Position numbers and translations under genes: made by a program
Shown: piece after piece, positions 51,106-59,695 of the stretch
Numbering within the stretch: the first letter of the stretch is position 1
How the letters are laid out: every line of letters begins with the position of its first letter
The notes under the pieces: model-generated
Databases searched by the model: none
What the model was told of the DNA's origin: nothing
Seen by the model: the letters and a program-made list of their open reading frames with translations, nothing else
Source: Nioella aestuarii
Lineage (GTDB): Bacteria; Pseudomonadota; Alphaproteobacteria; Rhodobacterales; Rhodobacteraceae
Assembly: GCF_050896395.1 (NCBI RefSeq)
Contig: NZ_JBPBBA010000020.1
Span: 6,098-70,097, forward strand
Direction: 5' to 3'
Length of the DNA: 64,000 nt

Positions 51106-53151
51106 TCAGAGATCCTTCATCAGTCGCAGGGCATCATAGATGGCCGCGTGGGTGTTTCTGGAGGACACCGCATCGCCGATGCGGAAAAGCTGAAAGCTGC
51201 CATCGGGGTTTGTACGGATCGCTTGCGGTCGACCGTTTAGGAAGGCGTCGTGATCCAACTCACCCCGGTTGAGCGACTCTTCTCGCAGGTCGAAATAGAG
51301 GTCCGCGAGGGGCCGTGTGCCGTAGTTAACGACGATCTGATCGTAGCGCTGTTCGTGGCTGTGGCTGCTGTAGTCTGTGCCGATGGTGGCCACCATCGCA
51401 TTTCCATCGCGCCGGACGCCAAGCAGGCGGCGGGTGACGGTGAAGGTGGTCTTCTTGTCCTGCAACGCGCGCATGTAGGGGACGAGGTTCATCCCCATGA
51501 TCTCGGGCGCGAAGCTGCGGTCGGGGGTCATGATCTCCACGGTCGACCCGGCATTCGCCGCGACCTCCGCCGCCATCAGCGCCGGGTGGTCGCCCGCTTC
51601 GTCATAGATCAGGACGTTCTCGGCGGGCCGCACATCGCCCGAGATCAGATCCCACGCACTGACCAAGAGGTCGCTTTCGCCCCGTTGTTCATGAAGCGCG
51701 GTAGAGGGAAGGCCGCCGGTGGCCACGATCACGATATCGGGTCTCTCAGCACGGATGTCGTCGGCCTCGGCCCATGTATTGAACCGAAACTCCACATCGC
51801 GGGCAGCGCATTGCGCCATGCGCCAGTCGACAATGCCGATCATCTCGCGCTTGCGCGGGTTCTGCGCAGTCAGCAGCACCTGCCCGCCGGGGCGGTCGGC
51901 GGCTTCGAACACGATCACATCGTGACCCCGTTCAGCCGAAACCCGCGCCGCCTCCAACCCCGCAGGACCGGCCCCTGCAATAACCACCTTCTTGCGGGAG
52001 CCGGCGGGTTTGATCACCTGCGGCATGGTCAGTTCGCGACCCGTGGCGGGGTTGTGAATGCACAGCGCCTCGCCCCCGCCATAGATGCGATCGAGGCAAT
52101 AGGTGGCCCCCACGCAGGGGCGGATATCGTCCTCCCGCCCTTCCATGATCTTCTTCACGATATGCGGGTCGGCCATATGGGCGCGGGTCATGCCGACCAT
52201 GTCGAGAAGCCCGGCAGATACTGCATGACGCGCGGTTGCCACATCGGGAATGCGCGACGCGTGGAAGGTGGGCATCCCGGTTTCCGCCCGGATCGATCCG
52301 GCAAGGTCCAGATGCGGGGCCGACCGCATCCCCTGAATCGGGATCATGTCTGTCATCGCCGGATCTGTATGGATGCGACCCCGGTTGACGTTGAAGAAAT
52401 CGACCTGACCCGTGTCGCGCAGGAGCTTCGCGATCTCCAAGCCTTCTTCGGGGGTGATGCCGCCCGGTTCCGCTTCGTCTGCTCCAAGGCGGATGCCGAC
52501 GATGAAATCTTCCCCCACTCGTGCGCGGATCTCTGCCAGAATATCCAGCGTGATTTGAAGGCGGGTCCGCAGGCTATCGGCACCATACGGCCCGTCCAGC
52601 CGGTTGGTCAGGGGCGACCAGAACTGATCCTGCAAGTGGCCATGCGCGATCAGCTCGATTCCATCCATGCCGCCCGCCAGCATCCGTTCAGCCGCGTCGC
52701 CATAGTCGCGGATCACTCGGGCGATGTCCCAATCCTCCATCATCTTGGGGAAGAAGCGGTGTGCCGGTTCGCGATCATCGGTAGGGCCGATGGAGGGCAG
52801 CCAGTCGCCCTTGCTCCACCCCGTGCGACGGCCCAGATGCGTCAGCTGGATCATCGCAGCACATCCATGGTCGTGCAGCCCGTCGGTCAGCCGTTTGATC
52901 CACGGCACGACCTCATCGCGATAGGCCAGCACGTTGTTGAAGGCGGGTGAGGAATCGCGCGACACCACCGCCGATCCAGCGGTTAGCGCCAAGGCCACGC
53001 CACCCTTGGCCCGCTCCACGTGATAAGCGCGGTAGCGGTCCTTGGGCATTCCGTCCTCGGGGTAGGCAGGTTCATGAGCAGTGGTCATGATCCGGTTGCG
53101 CAGGGTCAGGTGCTTTAGCTGGTAGGGTTGCAGCAGGGGATCGTTGCTCAT
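51106..53151 (-). CDS. NADH:flavin oxidoreductase, N-methylproline demethylase-like
   Basis: A 681-residue protein of the trimethylamine-dehydrogenase/2,4-dienoyl-CoA-reductase group: N-terminal FMN barrel (about 1-340), iron-sulfur segment (346-364), and C-terminal FAD/NAD domain (GAGPAG at 393-398). The start MSNDPLLQPYQLKHLTLRNR and strong resemblance to StcD-type enzymes suggest oxidative demethylation of N-methylproline from stachydrine, or dimethylglycine. The cluster segment has C346, C352 and C364, but Ala where relatives have the second Cys of CxxC. The start at ATG 53151 is chosen over an upstream frame. It is divergent from a TetR gene. Confidence 0.82.
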   Translation of the reverse strand: MSNDPLLQPYQLKHLTLRNRIMTTAHEPAYPEDGMPKDRYRAYHVERAKGGVALALTAGSAVVSRDSSPAFNNVLAYRDEVVPWIKRLTDGLHDHGCAAMIQLTHLGRRTGWSKGDWLPSIGPTDDREPAHRFFPKMMEDWDIARVIRDYGDAAERMLAGGMDGIELIAHGHLQDQFWSPLTNRLDGPYGADSLRTRLQITLDILAEIRARVGEDFIVGIRLGADEAEPGGITPEEGLEIAKLLRDTGQVDFFNVNRGRIHTDPAMTDMIPIQGMRSAPHLDLAGSIRAETGMPTFHASRIPDVATARHAVSAGLLDMVGMTRAHMADPHIVKKIMEGREDDIRPCVGATYCLDRIYGGGEALCIHNPATGRELTMPQVIKPAGSRKKVVIAGAGPAGLEAARVSAERGHDVIVFEAADRPGGQVLLTAQNPRKREMIGIVDWRMAQCAARDVEFRFNTWAEADDIRAERPDIVIVATGGLPSTALHEQRGESDLLVSAWDLISGDVRPAENVLIYDEAGDHPALMAAEVAANAGSTVEIMTPDRSFAPEIMGMNLVPYMRALQDKKTTFTVTRRLLGVRRDGNAMVATIGTDYSSHSHEQRYDQIVVNYGTRPLADLYFDLREESLNRGELDHDAFLNGRPQAIRTNPDGSFQLFRIGDAVSSRNTHAAIYDALRLMKDL

Positions 53152-53193
53152 GGCCGGACTCCGGGTGGTATTGGGGCGATGCTTGAAGGAATA

Positions 53194-53205
53194 GACACAT
53201 GTGTC
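53194..53205. promoter_or_regulatory. Candidate TetR operator
   Basis: A perfect 12-bp palindrome, GACACATGTGTC, sits in the 110-bp gap between the divergent flavoprotein and TetR genes, where it would overlap promoters of both. It is the expected site for the TetR regulator at 53262-53894. Confidence 0.55.
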
Positions 53206-53261
53206 AAGTTCAATGCGCAGCTTCATTGCGAGCCTTGGGCCGCGCATGTTAGACCCGGGCC

Positions 53262-53894
53262 ATGACCATCCAGAAACCCGACAAGTCCCATGGCTGGCGC
53301 GGCTCTGCCGATCTGTGGATCGACGCAGGGTATCAGCTGCTGATCGACGGTGGAGTCGAAGCGGTGAAGGTCATGCCTCTGGCCAAGGCATTGGGCCTGT
53401 CACGGACAAGCTTTTATTGGCATTTCACGGATCGTGAGGCTCTGTTGGAGGCGATTATCGACCGATGGGAAGCCAAGAACACTGGCAACCTTGTGGCCCG
53501 CTGTGCCGCACCTGCGGGGTCGGTCTGTGCCGCAATCTTCAACCTTTTCGATTGCTGGATCGATGAAGATCTGTTCGATTCCCGGTTTGATCTGGCGATC
53601 CGCAACTGGGCCCAGAATGACGAGGCGCTGATGGCGCGGGTCAAAGCCGCTGACTCGACACGGCTGGCCGCCATGTGCGCAATGCTGGAACGGCATGGGC
53701 AGAGCCCCGCAATGGCCGCGACGCGGGCCAATACGATGATCTTCACGCAGGTGGGCTATTACTCCTTGCGCCTGGGAGAATCGGTGCCCGACCGTCTGGA
53801 ACGGATGCCGCCCTATGTGCAGGTGTTCACCGGCGAGGCCCCGAGCGAAGCGGAAATCGCCGAATTCTTTGCCCGCCATGGTACCAGACGCTAA
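53262..53894 (+). CDS. TetR-family transcription regulator
   Basis: A 210-residue repressor with an N-terminal helix-turn-helix (about 20-65: VKVMPLAKALGLSRTSFYWHFTDREALLEAI) and a C-terminal ligand domain with the RFDLAIRNWA segment of the TetR_C group. ATG 53262. It probably represses the divergent flavoprotein/ProC-like operon through the palindrome between them, released by a methylated amine or proline betaine product. The ferric permease starts 45 bp after it on the same strand but is probably independent. Confidence 0.9.
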   Translation: MTIQKPDKSHGWRGSADLWIDAGYQLLIDGGVEAVKVMPLAKALGLSRTSFYWHFTDREALLEAIIDRWEAKNTGNLVARCAAPAGSVCAAIFNLFDCWIDEDLFDSRFDLAIRNWAQNDEALMARVKAADSTRLAAMCAMLERHGQSPAMAATRANTMIFTQVGYYSLRLGESVPDRLERMPPYVQVFTGEAPSEAEIAEFFARHGTRR

Positions 53895-53938
53895 GGCGCG
53901 CTTGTGCCTTCCGCACCCATTGGCCTAGATGCTGCCTC

Positions 53939-55618
53939 ATGAAACTTCGCCGTCATAGCTCTGGTCACTGGATGGCCGTTCTGGCCTGGGTTGCTGCCGG
54001 TCTTTGCCTGCTGCCGATTGGTGCGGTGGCGCTGGCGGCGCTGACTGGTGGGCTGGATACGGTAACGGATCTGGCCCAGACCGTGCTGCCACGCTATGCG
54101 CGCACAACGCTGACCATGGTGGCTATCGTTGCAGCGGGAACGGCAGTGATTGGAACCGGAACCGCTTGGCTCGTCACCATGACCCGCTTTCCCGGCCGCC
54201 GAGTTCTGGAGATTGCCCTGGCGCTGCCTCTGGCCTTTCCCGCCTATGTGCTGGCCTATGCCTATACCGATTTCCTTGACCATCCGGGTTGGGTGCAAAC
54301 CAGCCTTCGCGATCTGACGGGTTGGGGACCGCGCGACTACTGGTTCCCGGAAATCCGGTCGTTGCCGGGTGCAGCGATGATGCTGACGCTGGTTCTGTAT
54401 CCTTATGTCTACCTGCTGGCGCGCGCGGCCTTTCTTCAGCAAAGCGCAACCGCCTATCTGGCCGCCCGCACCCTGGGCCGTGGTCCGTGGAGCGCGTTTT
54501 TCCGGGTCAGCCTGCCCATTGCCCGACCTGCCATCGCAGGCGGCGTGCTGCTGGCAATCATGGAAACCATCGCTGATTTCGGCACTGTCAGTTATTTTAA
54601 CGTGCAGACCTTTGCGACTGGCATCTATCAAAGCTGGTTCTCCTTTGCCGACCGGGGGGCCGCTGCGCAGCTGGCTTTGTGCCTGCTCATGGCCGCGCTG
54701 GTTCTGGCAGCGCTGGAGAGACACCAGCGCGCGGGTCAACGTCATCATGGGGCAGGACGCCGGTTCGAGGTACTGGACCCGCCGGTATTGCGCGGTGGAC
54801 GTGCGGCGCTTGCGGTGATCTTCTGCGCCCTGCCGGTGGTTTTGGGCTTTGTTTTGCCTGCCTGGCTGCTGATTTGGATGGGGCATGACAGCTTTGGCAT
54901 CATCCTTGGCGACCGCTATCTTGGCTTCCTGCAGAATTCGCTGACGCTGGCCTCTGTCGCGGCGCTGTTCACCGTGACGGCGGCGGTCTTCCTTGGTTTC
55001 AATGCGCGGCTTCGTCCGACCCGGGCCAACAAGGCGGCAATCGGTCTGGCCGGGCTTGGCTACGCGGTGCCGGGCGGTGTGATTGCCGTGGGATTGATCG
55101 TGCCTTTTGCGGGTTTCGACAATGCGCTGGATGCGTGGATGCGCGAAACGTTCGACATCTCCACCGGGCTATTGGTCACCGGGTCGATCTGGCTGCTGGT
55201 CATGGCCTATATGGTGCGCTTCATGGCGGCTGCGCTTTCGGCCTATGACGCGGGGCTGTCCACCATCAATCCGAATATCGATGCGGTTGCTCGGACGCTT
55301 GGACGTTCGCCCTCGACCATGTTGCGCGGGGTGCACCTGCCGATCCTGCGGCCGAGCCTGCTGACCGCCCTGCTGATCGTTTTTGTCGACGTGATGAAGG
55401 AACTGCCCGCGACGCTGATTATGCGGCCCTTCAATTATGACACGCTTGCGGTTCAGGCGCACAGGTTGGCGGCGGATGAACGCCTGGCCGAGGCTGCGGT
55501 GCCGAGCCTCGTGATCGGGTTGGTGGGGCTGCTGCCGGTGATGATTTTGTGTTGGGGGCTGGGACGGGAAAATCGGACCGAAGCCGAGTTCATACCCGAT
55601 CAGCAGATTATTGAGTGA
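53939..55618 (+). CDS. Ferric-iron ABC transporter permease (FbpB-type, two-domain)
   Basis: A 559-residue double permease with two sets of about six helices, each with an EAA loop (about 165-185, AARTLGRGPWSAFFRVSLP; about 455-475, VARTLGRSPSTMLRGVHLP). The length and duplicated layout match FbpB/SfuB/CysTW-like iron permeases. The partner binding protein is encoded convergently 92 bp downstream. No ATP-binding subunit gene is within the window, so it must be shared or encoded elsewhere. The start MKLRRHSSGHWMAVLAWV at ATG 53939 fits the first helix. Confidence 0.92.
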   Translation: MKLRRHSSGHWMAVLAWVAAGLCLLPIGAVALAALTGGLDTVTDLAQTVLPRYARTTLTMVAIVAAGTAVIGTGTAWLVTMTRFPGRRVLEIALALPLAFPAYVLAYAYTDFLDHPGWVQTSLRDLTGWGPRDYWFPEIRSLPGAAMMLTLVLYPYVYLLARAAFLQQSATAYLAARTLGRGPWSAFFRVSLPIARPAIAGGVLLAIMETIADFGTVSYFNVQTFATGIYQSWFSFADRGAAAQLALCLLMAALVLAALERHQRAGQRHHGAGRRFEVLDPPVLRGGRAALAVIFCALPVVLGFVLPAWLLIWMGHDSFGIILGDRYLGFLQNSLTLASVAALFTVTAAVFLGFNARLRPTRANKAAIGLAGLGYAVPGGVIAVGLIVPFAGFDNALDAWMRETFDISTGLLVTGSIWLLVMAYMVRFMAAALSAYDAGLSTINPNIDAVARTLGRSPSTMLRGVHLPILRPSLLTALLIVFVDVMKELPATLIMRPFNYDTLAVQAHRLAADERLAEAAVPSLVIGLVGLLPVMILCWGLGRENRTEAEFIPDQQIIE

Positions 55619-55622
55619 CCGG

Positions 55623-55645
55623 AAAAATTTTCGTCCAAAATTTTT
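55623..55645 (+). terminator. AT hairpin after the iron permease gene
   Basis: AAAAATTTT pairs with AAAATTTTT around a CGTCC loop, directly after the permease stop. Its strength is uncertain. Confidence 0.45.
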
Positions 55646-55662
55646 AGTGCGCTCACACAAAA

Positions 55663-55685
55663 GGGGCGCCCTTTTCGGACGCCCC
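55663..55685. terminator. GC hairpin between convergent iron genes
   Basis: GGGGCG-C-CC / GG-A-CGCCCC with a TTTTC loop. On the minus strand it is followed by TTTT, so it can end the binding-protein transcript. Confidence 0.7.
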
Positions 55686-55710
55686 AGACAACCATCACTG
55701 TTGCCAGACC

Positions 55711-56727
55711 TTACGGCCAACCGACCTGGTTGAAGATGCGCTGCGCTGTGGCAAGGTTTGCAGCCACGTCTGATAGTTCCACATCATCGGCTACGAACTC
55801 GCCCAGACCGGCGAGCTCTTCGACCATCTCTACACCGTCTACAGCCGGATATTCGTTGTTGCCGGAAGAGAAGTAGACCTGTGCCGCATCCGAGGCGAGG
55901 TATTCGAGGAAGGCCACCGCTGCATCCCGGTTCGGTGCATTGACTGCGACGCCTGCCCCCGAGACATTCATATGCGCGCCGTTGCCGTCCTGATCGGGGA
56001 AGATAAAGCCGATCACATCCAGATGCTCAGTCACGCCATCTACCTGCTCGCGCAGGGCGCGGACATAGTAGTAGGTATTCGACATGGCCACTCCGCATTC
56101 ACCCGATGCGACGCCGCGGATCTGGTCGGTGTCGCCCCCCTGCGGCGAGCGGGCAAAGTTGTGAACCACACCTTCCGCCCATTCGCGGGCGGCCTCTTCG
56201 CCCTCATGGGCAATAATCGAGGCCAGGAGGGTCTGGTTATAGGTATTTGTCGAGGACCGGATGCAGACCAGCCCTTCATAGGCGGGATTGGCCAGATCGG
56301 CATAGGTCGCGGGTGGGGTGTCCACCATATCCGTGTTGTAGAAGATAATCCGCGAGCGTTGCGAAAATCCGAACCAACGGTTTTCCGCATCCTGGAGGTT
56401 GGCGGGAATGCGCGTTTCCAGCACGTCGCTGTCGACCGGCTGAAGAAGCCCGGCATCCACTGCACGATTCAGGCGAGAAACATCGACAGTGATGAAGACA
56501 TCGGCGGGCGAATTGCGGCCCTCGGCCTGCATCCGCGCCATCAGTTCATCTGCATCGCCTTCGATTCGGTTGATGGTGATACCGGTGGCTTCCTCGAAGC
56601 CGGAATAGAGGGCCTCGTCCGTATCATAGTGACGTGACGAATAAATGTTGAGCTCTTGCGCAGAGGCCATTGCGGCACTGCCGGCCAGAACGCTGGTTGC
56701 CAAAAGGGCGGAAATCGTGCGGGTCAT
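55711..56727 (-). CDS. Ferric-iron ABC transporter substrate-binding protein (FutA/FbpA-type)
   Basis: A 338-residue periplasmic protein with signal peptide MTRTISALLATSVLAGSAAMASA and mature start QELNIYSSRHYDTD. Ferric ligand tyrosines are probably Y34 and the Y219-Y221 cluster (SNTYYYVR), characteristic of class III ferric-binding proteins. It delivers Fe3+ to the permease encoded convergently at its 3' end. I use ATG 56727; an earlier in-frame start five codons upstream is possible. A 15-bp inverted repeat 24 bp upstream may be the iron-regulator site. Confidence 0.93.
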   Translation of the reverse strand: MTRTISALLATSVLAGSAAMASAQELNIYSSRHYDTDEALYSGFEEATGITINRIEGDADELMARMQAEGRNSPADVFITVDVSRLNRAVDAGLLQPVDSDVLETRIPANLQDAENRWFGFSQRSRIIFYNTDMVDTPPATYADLANPAYEGLVCIRSSTNTYNQTLLASIIAHEGEEAAREWAEGVVHNFARSPQGGDTDQIRGVASGECGVAMSNTYYYVRALREQVDGVTEHLDVIGFIFPDQDGNGAHMNVSGAGVAVNAPNRDAAVAFLEYLASDAAQVYFSSGNNEYPAVDGVEMVEELAGLGEFVADDVELSDVAANLATAQRIFNQVGWP

Positions 56728-56750
56728 CCTGTCAGTCCTCATCTGGTAGT

Positions 56751-56765
56751 CGAGTAAAATACTCG
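56751..56765. promoter_or_regulatory. Candidate iron-responsive operator
   Basis: CGAGTA-AAA-TACTCG is a perfect inverted repeat ending 24 bp before the start of the iron-binding protein. In alphaproteobacteria, iron import is controlled by RirA, Irr or Fur-type proteins; this sequence does not match their best-known boxes exactly. Confidence 0.45.
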
Positions 56766-56895
56766 GATTACGGAGGGCATACCATTCCCGCAGCGCCTGT
56801 CAAGTATTCCCAATCAAAACACTCAGAAAATATTCCGGGTTGTAGACGTGCCGACCTTTATGCAGTGTGAGCCAGCTTTCGAGAGGGAGGAAAGC

Positions 56896-58071
56896 ATGAC
56901 CCCCGGCATGATTTTCCTGGTGCTGGCCTACGTGCTCAGCCAGTTCTATCGCGCGTTCCTGGCGGTGTTGTCCCCGGTCCTGGGGGTCGAGATCGGCGCG
57001 GGCGCCGAAGATCTTGCCATGGCCTCGGGCCTTTGGTTCGTGGTCTTCGCAGCGATGCAGATTCCGGTGGGTTGGGCGCTGGATCATATCGGGCCGAGGC
57101 TGACCTCTTCGATCCTGCTGGCGATCGGAGGCGCAGGTGGCGCGGCAATCATGGCGATGGCACAGGGGCCGATCTGGGTCGCGGTGGCGATGATGCTGAT
57201 CGGGGTAGGCTGTTCGCCGGTTCTGATGGCGAGCTACTATATCCTTGCGCGCGATTATCCTGCTGCTGTGTTCGCTACCTTCGCGGGTGTCATTCTTGGC
57301 ACCGGGTCGCTTGGCAATATCGGCGCCGCCCTGCCACTGGCCTGGGCGGTGGAAACCCTTGGCTGGCGGGAAACCATGTGGGGGCTGGCGGCGGTGACGT
57401 TGCTGGTCGCGGCTGCGCTGGCGGTGTTTGTCAAGAATCCGGCCAAGGCGGACCACAGCCAGAAGGGATCGCTGCTCGATCTTCTGAAGATCCCCGCCCT
57501 ATGGTTCATCCTTGCCATCATGTTCGTGAACTACGCCCCCGCCGCAGGCATCAGGGGCCTGTGGATCGCACCCTATCTTGGCGATGTCTATCAGGCCGAA
57601 ATCGGGCAGATTGGCACCGCCTCGCTGGTTATGGGGCTGGCGATGATTGCGGGCAATTTCTTTTACGGACCGCTCGACCGGGTCTTTGGAACCCGCAAAT
57701 GGGTCATCTTCACCGGCAATCTCGTGTCGGGCCTGTCCTGCCTCGCGCTGTGGGCCTGGCCTGATGGGTCCGAGATCCGATCTATCGCCGTCATGGCTGC
57801 CGTCGGCTTTTTCGGGGCGACCTTCCCGGTCATCATCGCCCATGGCCGCAGTTTTGTGCCGCCGCACCTGGTGGGCCGGGGGGTGACGCTGCTGAACCTC
57901 TTTGGCATTGGCGGTGTGGGGATCATGCAATTTGCAAGCGGGCCGATCTTTGCGCGGCTATCTGTCGGCGCAACGCCGGCCGAGGCCTATAGCCACCTGT
58001 TTGGCCTATTCGGTCTGATGATCCTGCTTGGCTGTGTTGTCTATCTGTTCAGCACCGACCGCACAGGATAA
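56896..58071 (+). CDS. Major facilitator superfamily transporter
   Basis: A 391-residue, twelve-helix MFS protein starting MTPGMIFLVLAYVLSQFYRAFL at ATG 56896 behind GGGAGGAAAG. Between helices 2 and 3 the family loop GWALDHIGPRL resembles the GxLaDRxGrR motif. It shows no substrate-specific signature; relatives in this group include importers of organic acids and drug exporters. It is divergent from the iron binding protein, and its long upstream region (168 bp) contains the inverted repeat, so iron control of both is conceivable. Confidence 0.88.
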   Translation: MTPGMIFLVLAYVLSQFYRAFLAVLSPVLGVEIGAGAEDLAMASGLWFVVFAAMQIPVGWALDHIGPRLTSSILLAIGGAGGAAIMAMAQGPIWVAVAMMLIGVGCSPVLMASYYILARDYPAAVFATFAGVILGTGSLGNIGAALPLAWAVETLGWRETMWGLAAVTLLVAAALAVFVKNPAKADHSQKGSLLDLLKIPALWFILAIMFVNYAPAAGIRGLWIAPYLGDVYQAEIGQIGTASLVMGLAMIAGNFFYGPLDRVFGTRKWVIFTGNLVSGLSCLALWAWPDGSEIRSIAVMAAVGFFGATFPVIIAHGRSFVPPHLVGRGVTLLNLFGIGGVGIMQFASGPIFARLSVGATPAEAYSHLFGLFGLMILLGCVVYLFSTDRTG

Positions 58072-58193
58072 GCCCTTTTGTTAGCGCATAACGGGTTTTC
58101 GCCGCATTGCGGCGGGAAACGGGTGGCCATCCGGGGCCATGACAGGTATGGCCGCGTTCAAACGCGAACAATTCCTGACGGAGACTTCCCCTC

Positions 58194-59684
58194 ATGTCCC
58201 CGGACTTCCTTCCCCGGATGCGGGCCGAATGGCTTGGTAACATCCGTGCCGACCTGCTTTCCGGCCTTGTTGTGGCGCTGGCGCTGATCCCCGAGGCCAT
58301 CGCCTTTTCGATCATCGCGGGCGTTGACCCCAAGATAGGGCTCTATGCCTCGTTCTCCATCGCGGTGATCACCGCCATTGCGGGCGGACGGCCCGGCATG
58401 ATCTCGGCAGCCACTGCCGCGACCGCCGTTCTGATGGTGACGCTGGTACGCGACCACGGGCTGCAATACCTGCTGGCCGCGACAATTCTTGCCGGTGTGT
58501 TGCAGGTGGGTGCCGGGCTGTTGAAGCTGGGCACCGTCATGCGGTTCGTGTCGCGGTCAGTCATGACCGGTTTCGTCAACGCCCTGGCGATCCTCATCTT
58601 CATGGCACAACTGCCGGAGCTTATCGGGGTGCCGTGGCTGACATATGTGATGGTCGCCGCCGGGCTCGCCATCATCTACCTCTTTCCCTACATCACCACC
58701 GCAATTCCCTCACCACTGGTCTGCATCATCGCCCTGACCGCGGTGGCGCTGACCTTCGGGATGGACCTGCGGACCGTGGGTGACATGGGCGAACTGCCGG
58801 ATACCTTCCCGGTCTTCCTGCTGCCTGACATTCCGCTGAACCTGGAAACCCTGATGATCATCCTGCCCTATTCGGCCGCTGTTGCCGCCGTGGGCCTGCT
58901 GGAATCCCTCATGACCGCGCAGATCGTCGATGATCTGACCGACACCACGTCGGACAAGAACCAGGAATGCATCGGCCAGGGTGTGGCGAATTTCTGCACC
59001 GGTTTCATCGGTGGTATGGCGGGGTGTGCCATGATCGGGCAATCCATGATCAACGTGAAATCGGGCGGGCGCGGACGGTTGTCGTGCTTTGTGGCCGGGG
59101 TCGTGCTGCTGCTGCTGGTCGTACCCTTCGACTTCATCGTGTCAGTCATCCCCATGGCGGCACTGGTGGCGATCATGATCATGGTTTCGATCGGCACGTT
59201 CAGCTGGTCCTCGATCAAAGACCTGCGCACACATCCGCGCAGCTCCTCCATCGTGATGCTGGCGACCGTGGTCGTGACGATCTACACCCACAACCTTGCC
59301 ATTGGCGTTCTGACCGGTGTGCTGTTGTCGGGCATCTTCTTTGCCGGCAAGATTGCGCAGCTTTTCGCCGTCACGTCCGAGCTGTCGCAGGACGGCAAGA
59401 CCCGCACCTATCATATCCACGGGCAGCTGTTCTTCGCTTCGGCCGACCAGTTCGCCGCCGCGTTTGACTATGGCGAAGTGCTGGATCATGTCATTATTGA
59501 CGTCACCCGCGCGCATATCTGGGATATTTCCTCGGTTGCGGCACTGGACATGGCCGTGCTCAAATTCCGCCGTGACGGGGCTGAGGTTGAGATCAAGGGC
59601 ATGAACGAGGCGTCTTCCACCATCGTGGACCGGCTGGCCGAACATGACAAACCGGGCGCGATGGACCGCCTGATGAGCCACTGA
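58194..59684 (+). CDS. SulP-family anion transporter with STAS domain
   Basis: A 496-residue transporter with about 10-12 helices, the SulP signature stretch VVALALIPEAIAFSIIAGVDPKIGLY near residue 20, and a C-terminal cytosolic STAS domain (about 395-480: HGQLFFASADQFAAAF). SulP proteins carry sulfate, bicarbonate (BicA) or dicarboxylates. The gene is paired with a universal stress protein 11 bp downstream, an arrangement seen with SulP genes in many proteobacteria. Bicarbonate is a reasonable idea given SbtA in the same window, but sequence cannot decide. Confidence 0.9.
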   Translation: MSPDFLPRMRAEWLGNIRADLLSGLVVALALIPEAIAFSIIAGVDPKIGLYASFSIAVITAIAGGRPGMISAATAATAVLMVTLVRDHGLQYLLAATILAGVLQVGAGLLKLGTVMRFVSRSVMTGFVNALAILIFMAQLPELIGVPWLTYVMVAAGLAIIYLFPYITTAIPSPLVCIIALTAVALTFGMDLRTVGDMGELPDTFPVFLLPDIPLNLETLMIILPYSAAVAAVGLLESLMTAQIVDDLTDTTSDKNQECIGQGVANFCTGFIGGMAGCAMIGQSMINVKSGGRGRLSCFVAGVVLLLLVVPFDFIVSVIPMAALVAIMIMVSIGTFSWSSIKDLRTHPRSSSIVMLATVVVTIYTHNLAIGVLTGVLLSGIFFAGKIAQLFAVTSELSQDGKTRTYHIHGQLFFASADQFAAAFDYGEVLDHVIIDVTRAHIWDISSVAALDMAVLKFRRDGAEVEIKGMNEASSTIVDRLAEHDKPGAMDRLMSH

Positions 59685-59695
59685 GGAGATCGGAT

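Noticed and set aside
51250..52950. 566-codon plus-strand frame over the flavin oxidoreductase
   Set aside because: Shadow caused by high GC at third positions; the minus-strand frame has FMN, Fe-S and FAD motifs.
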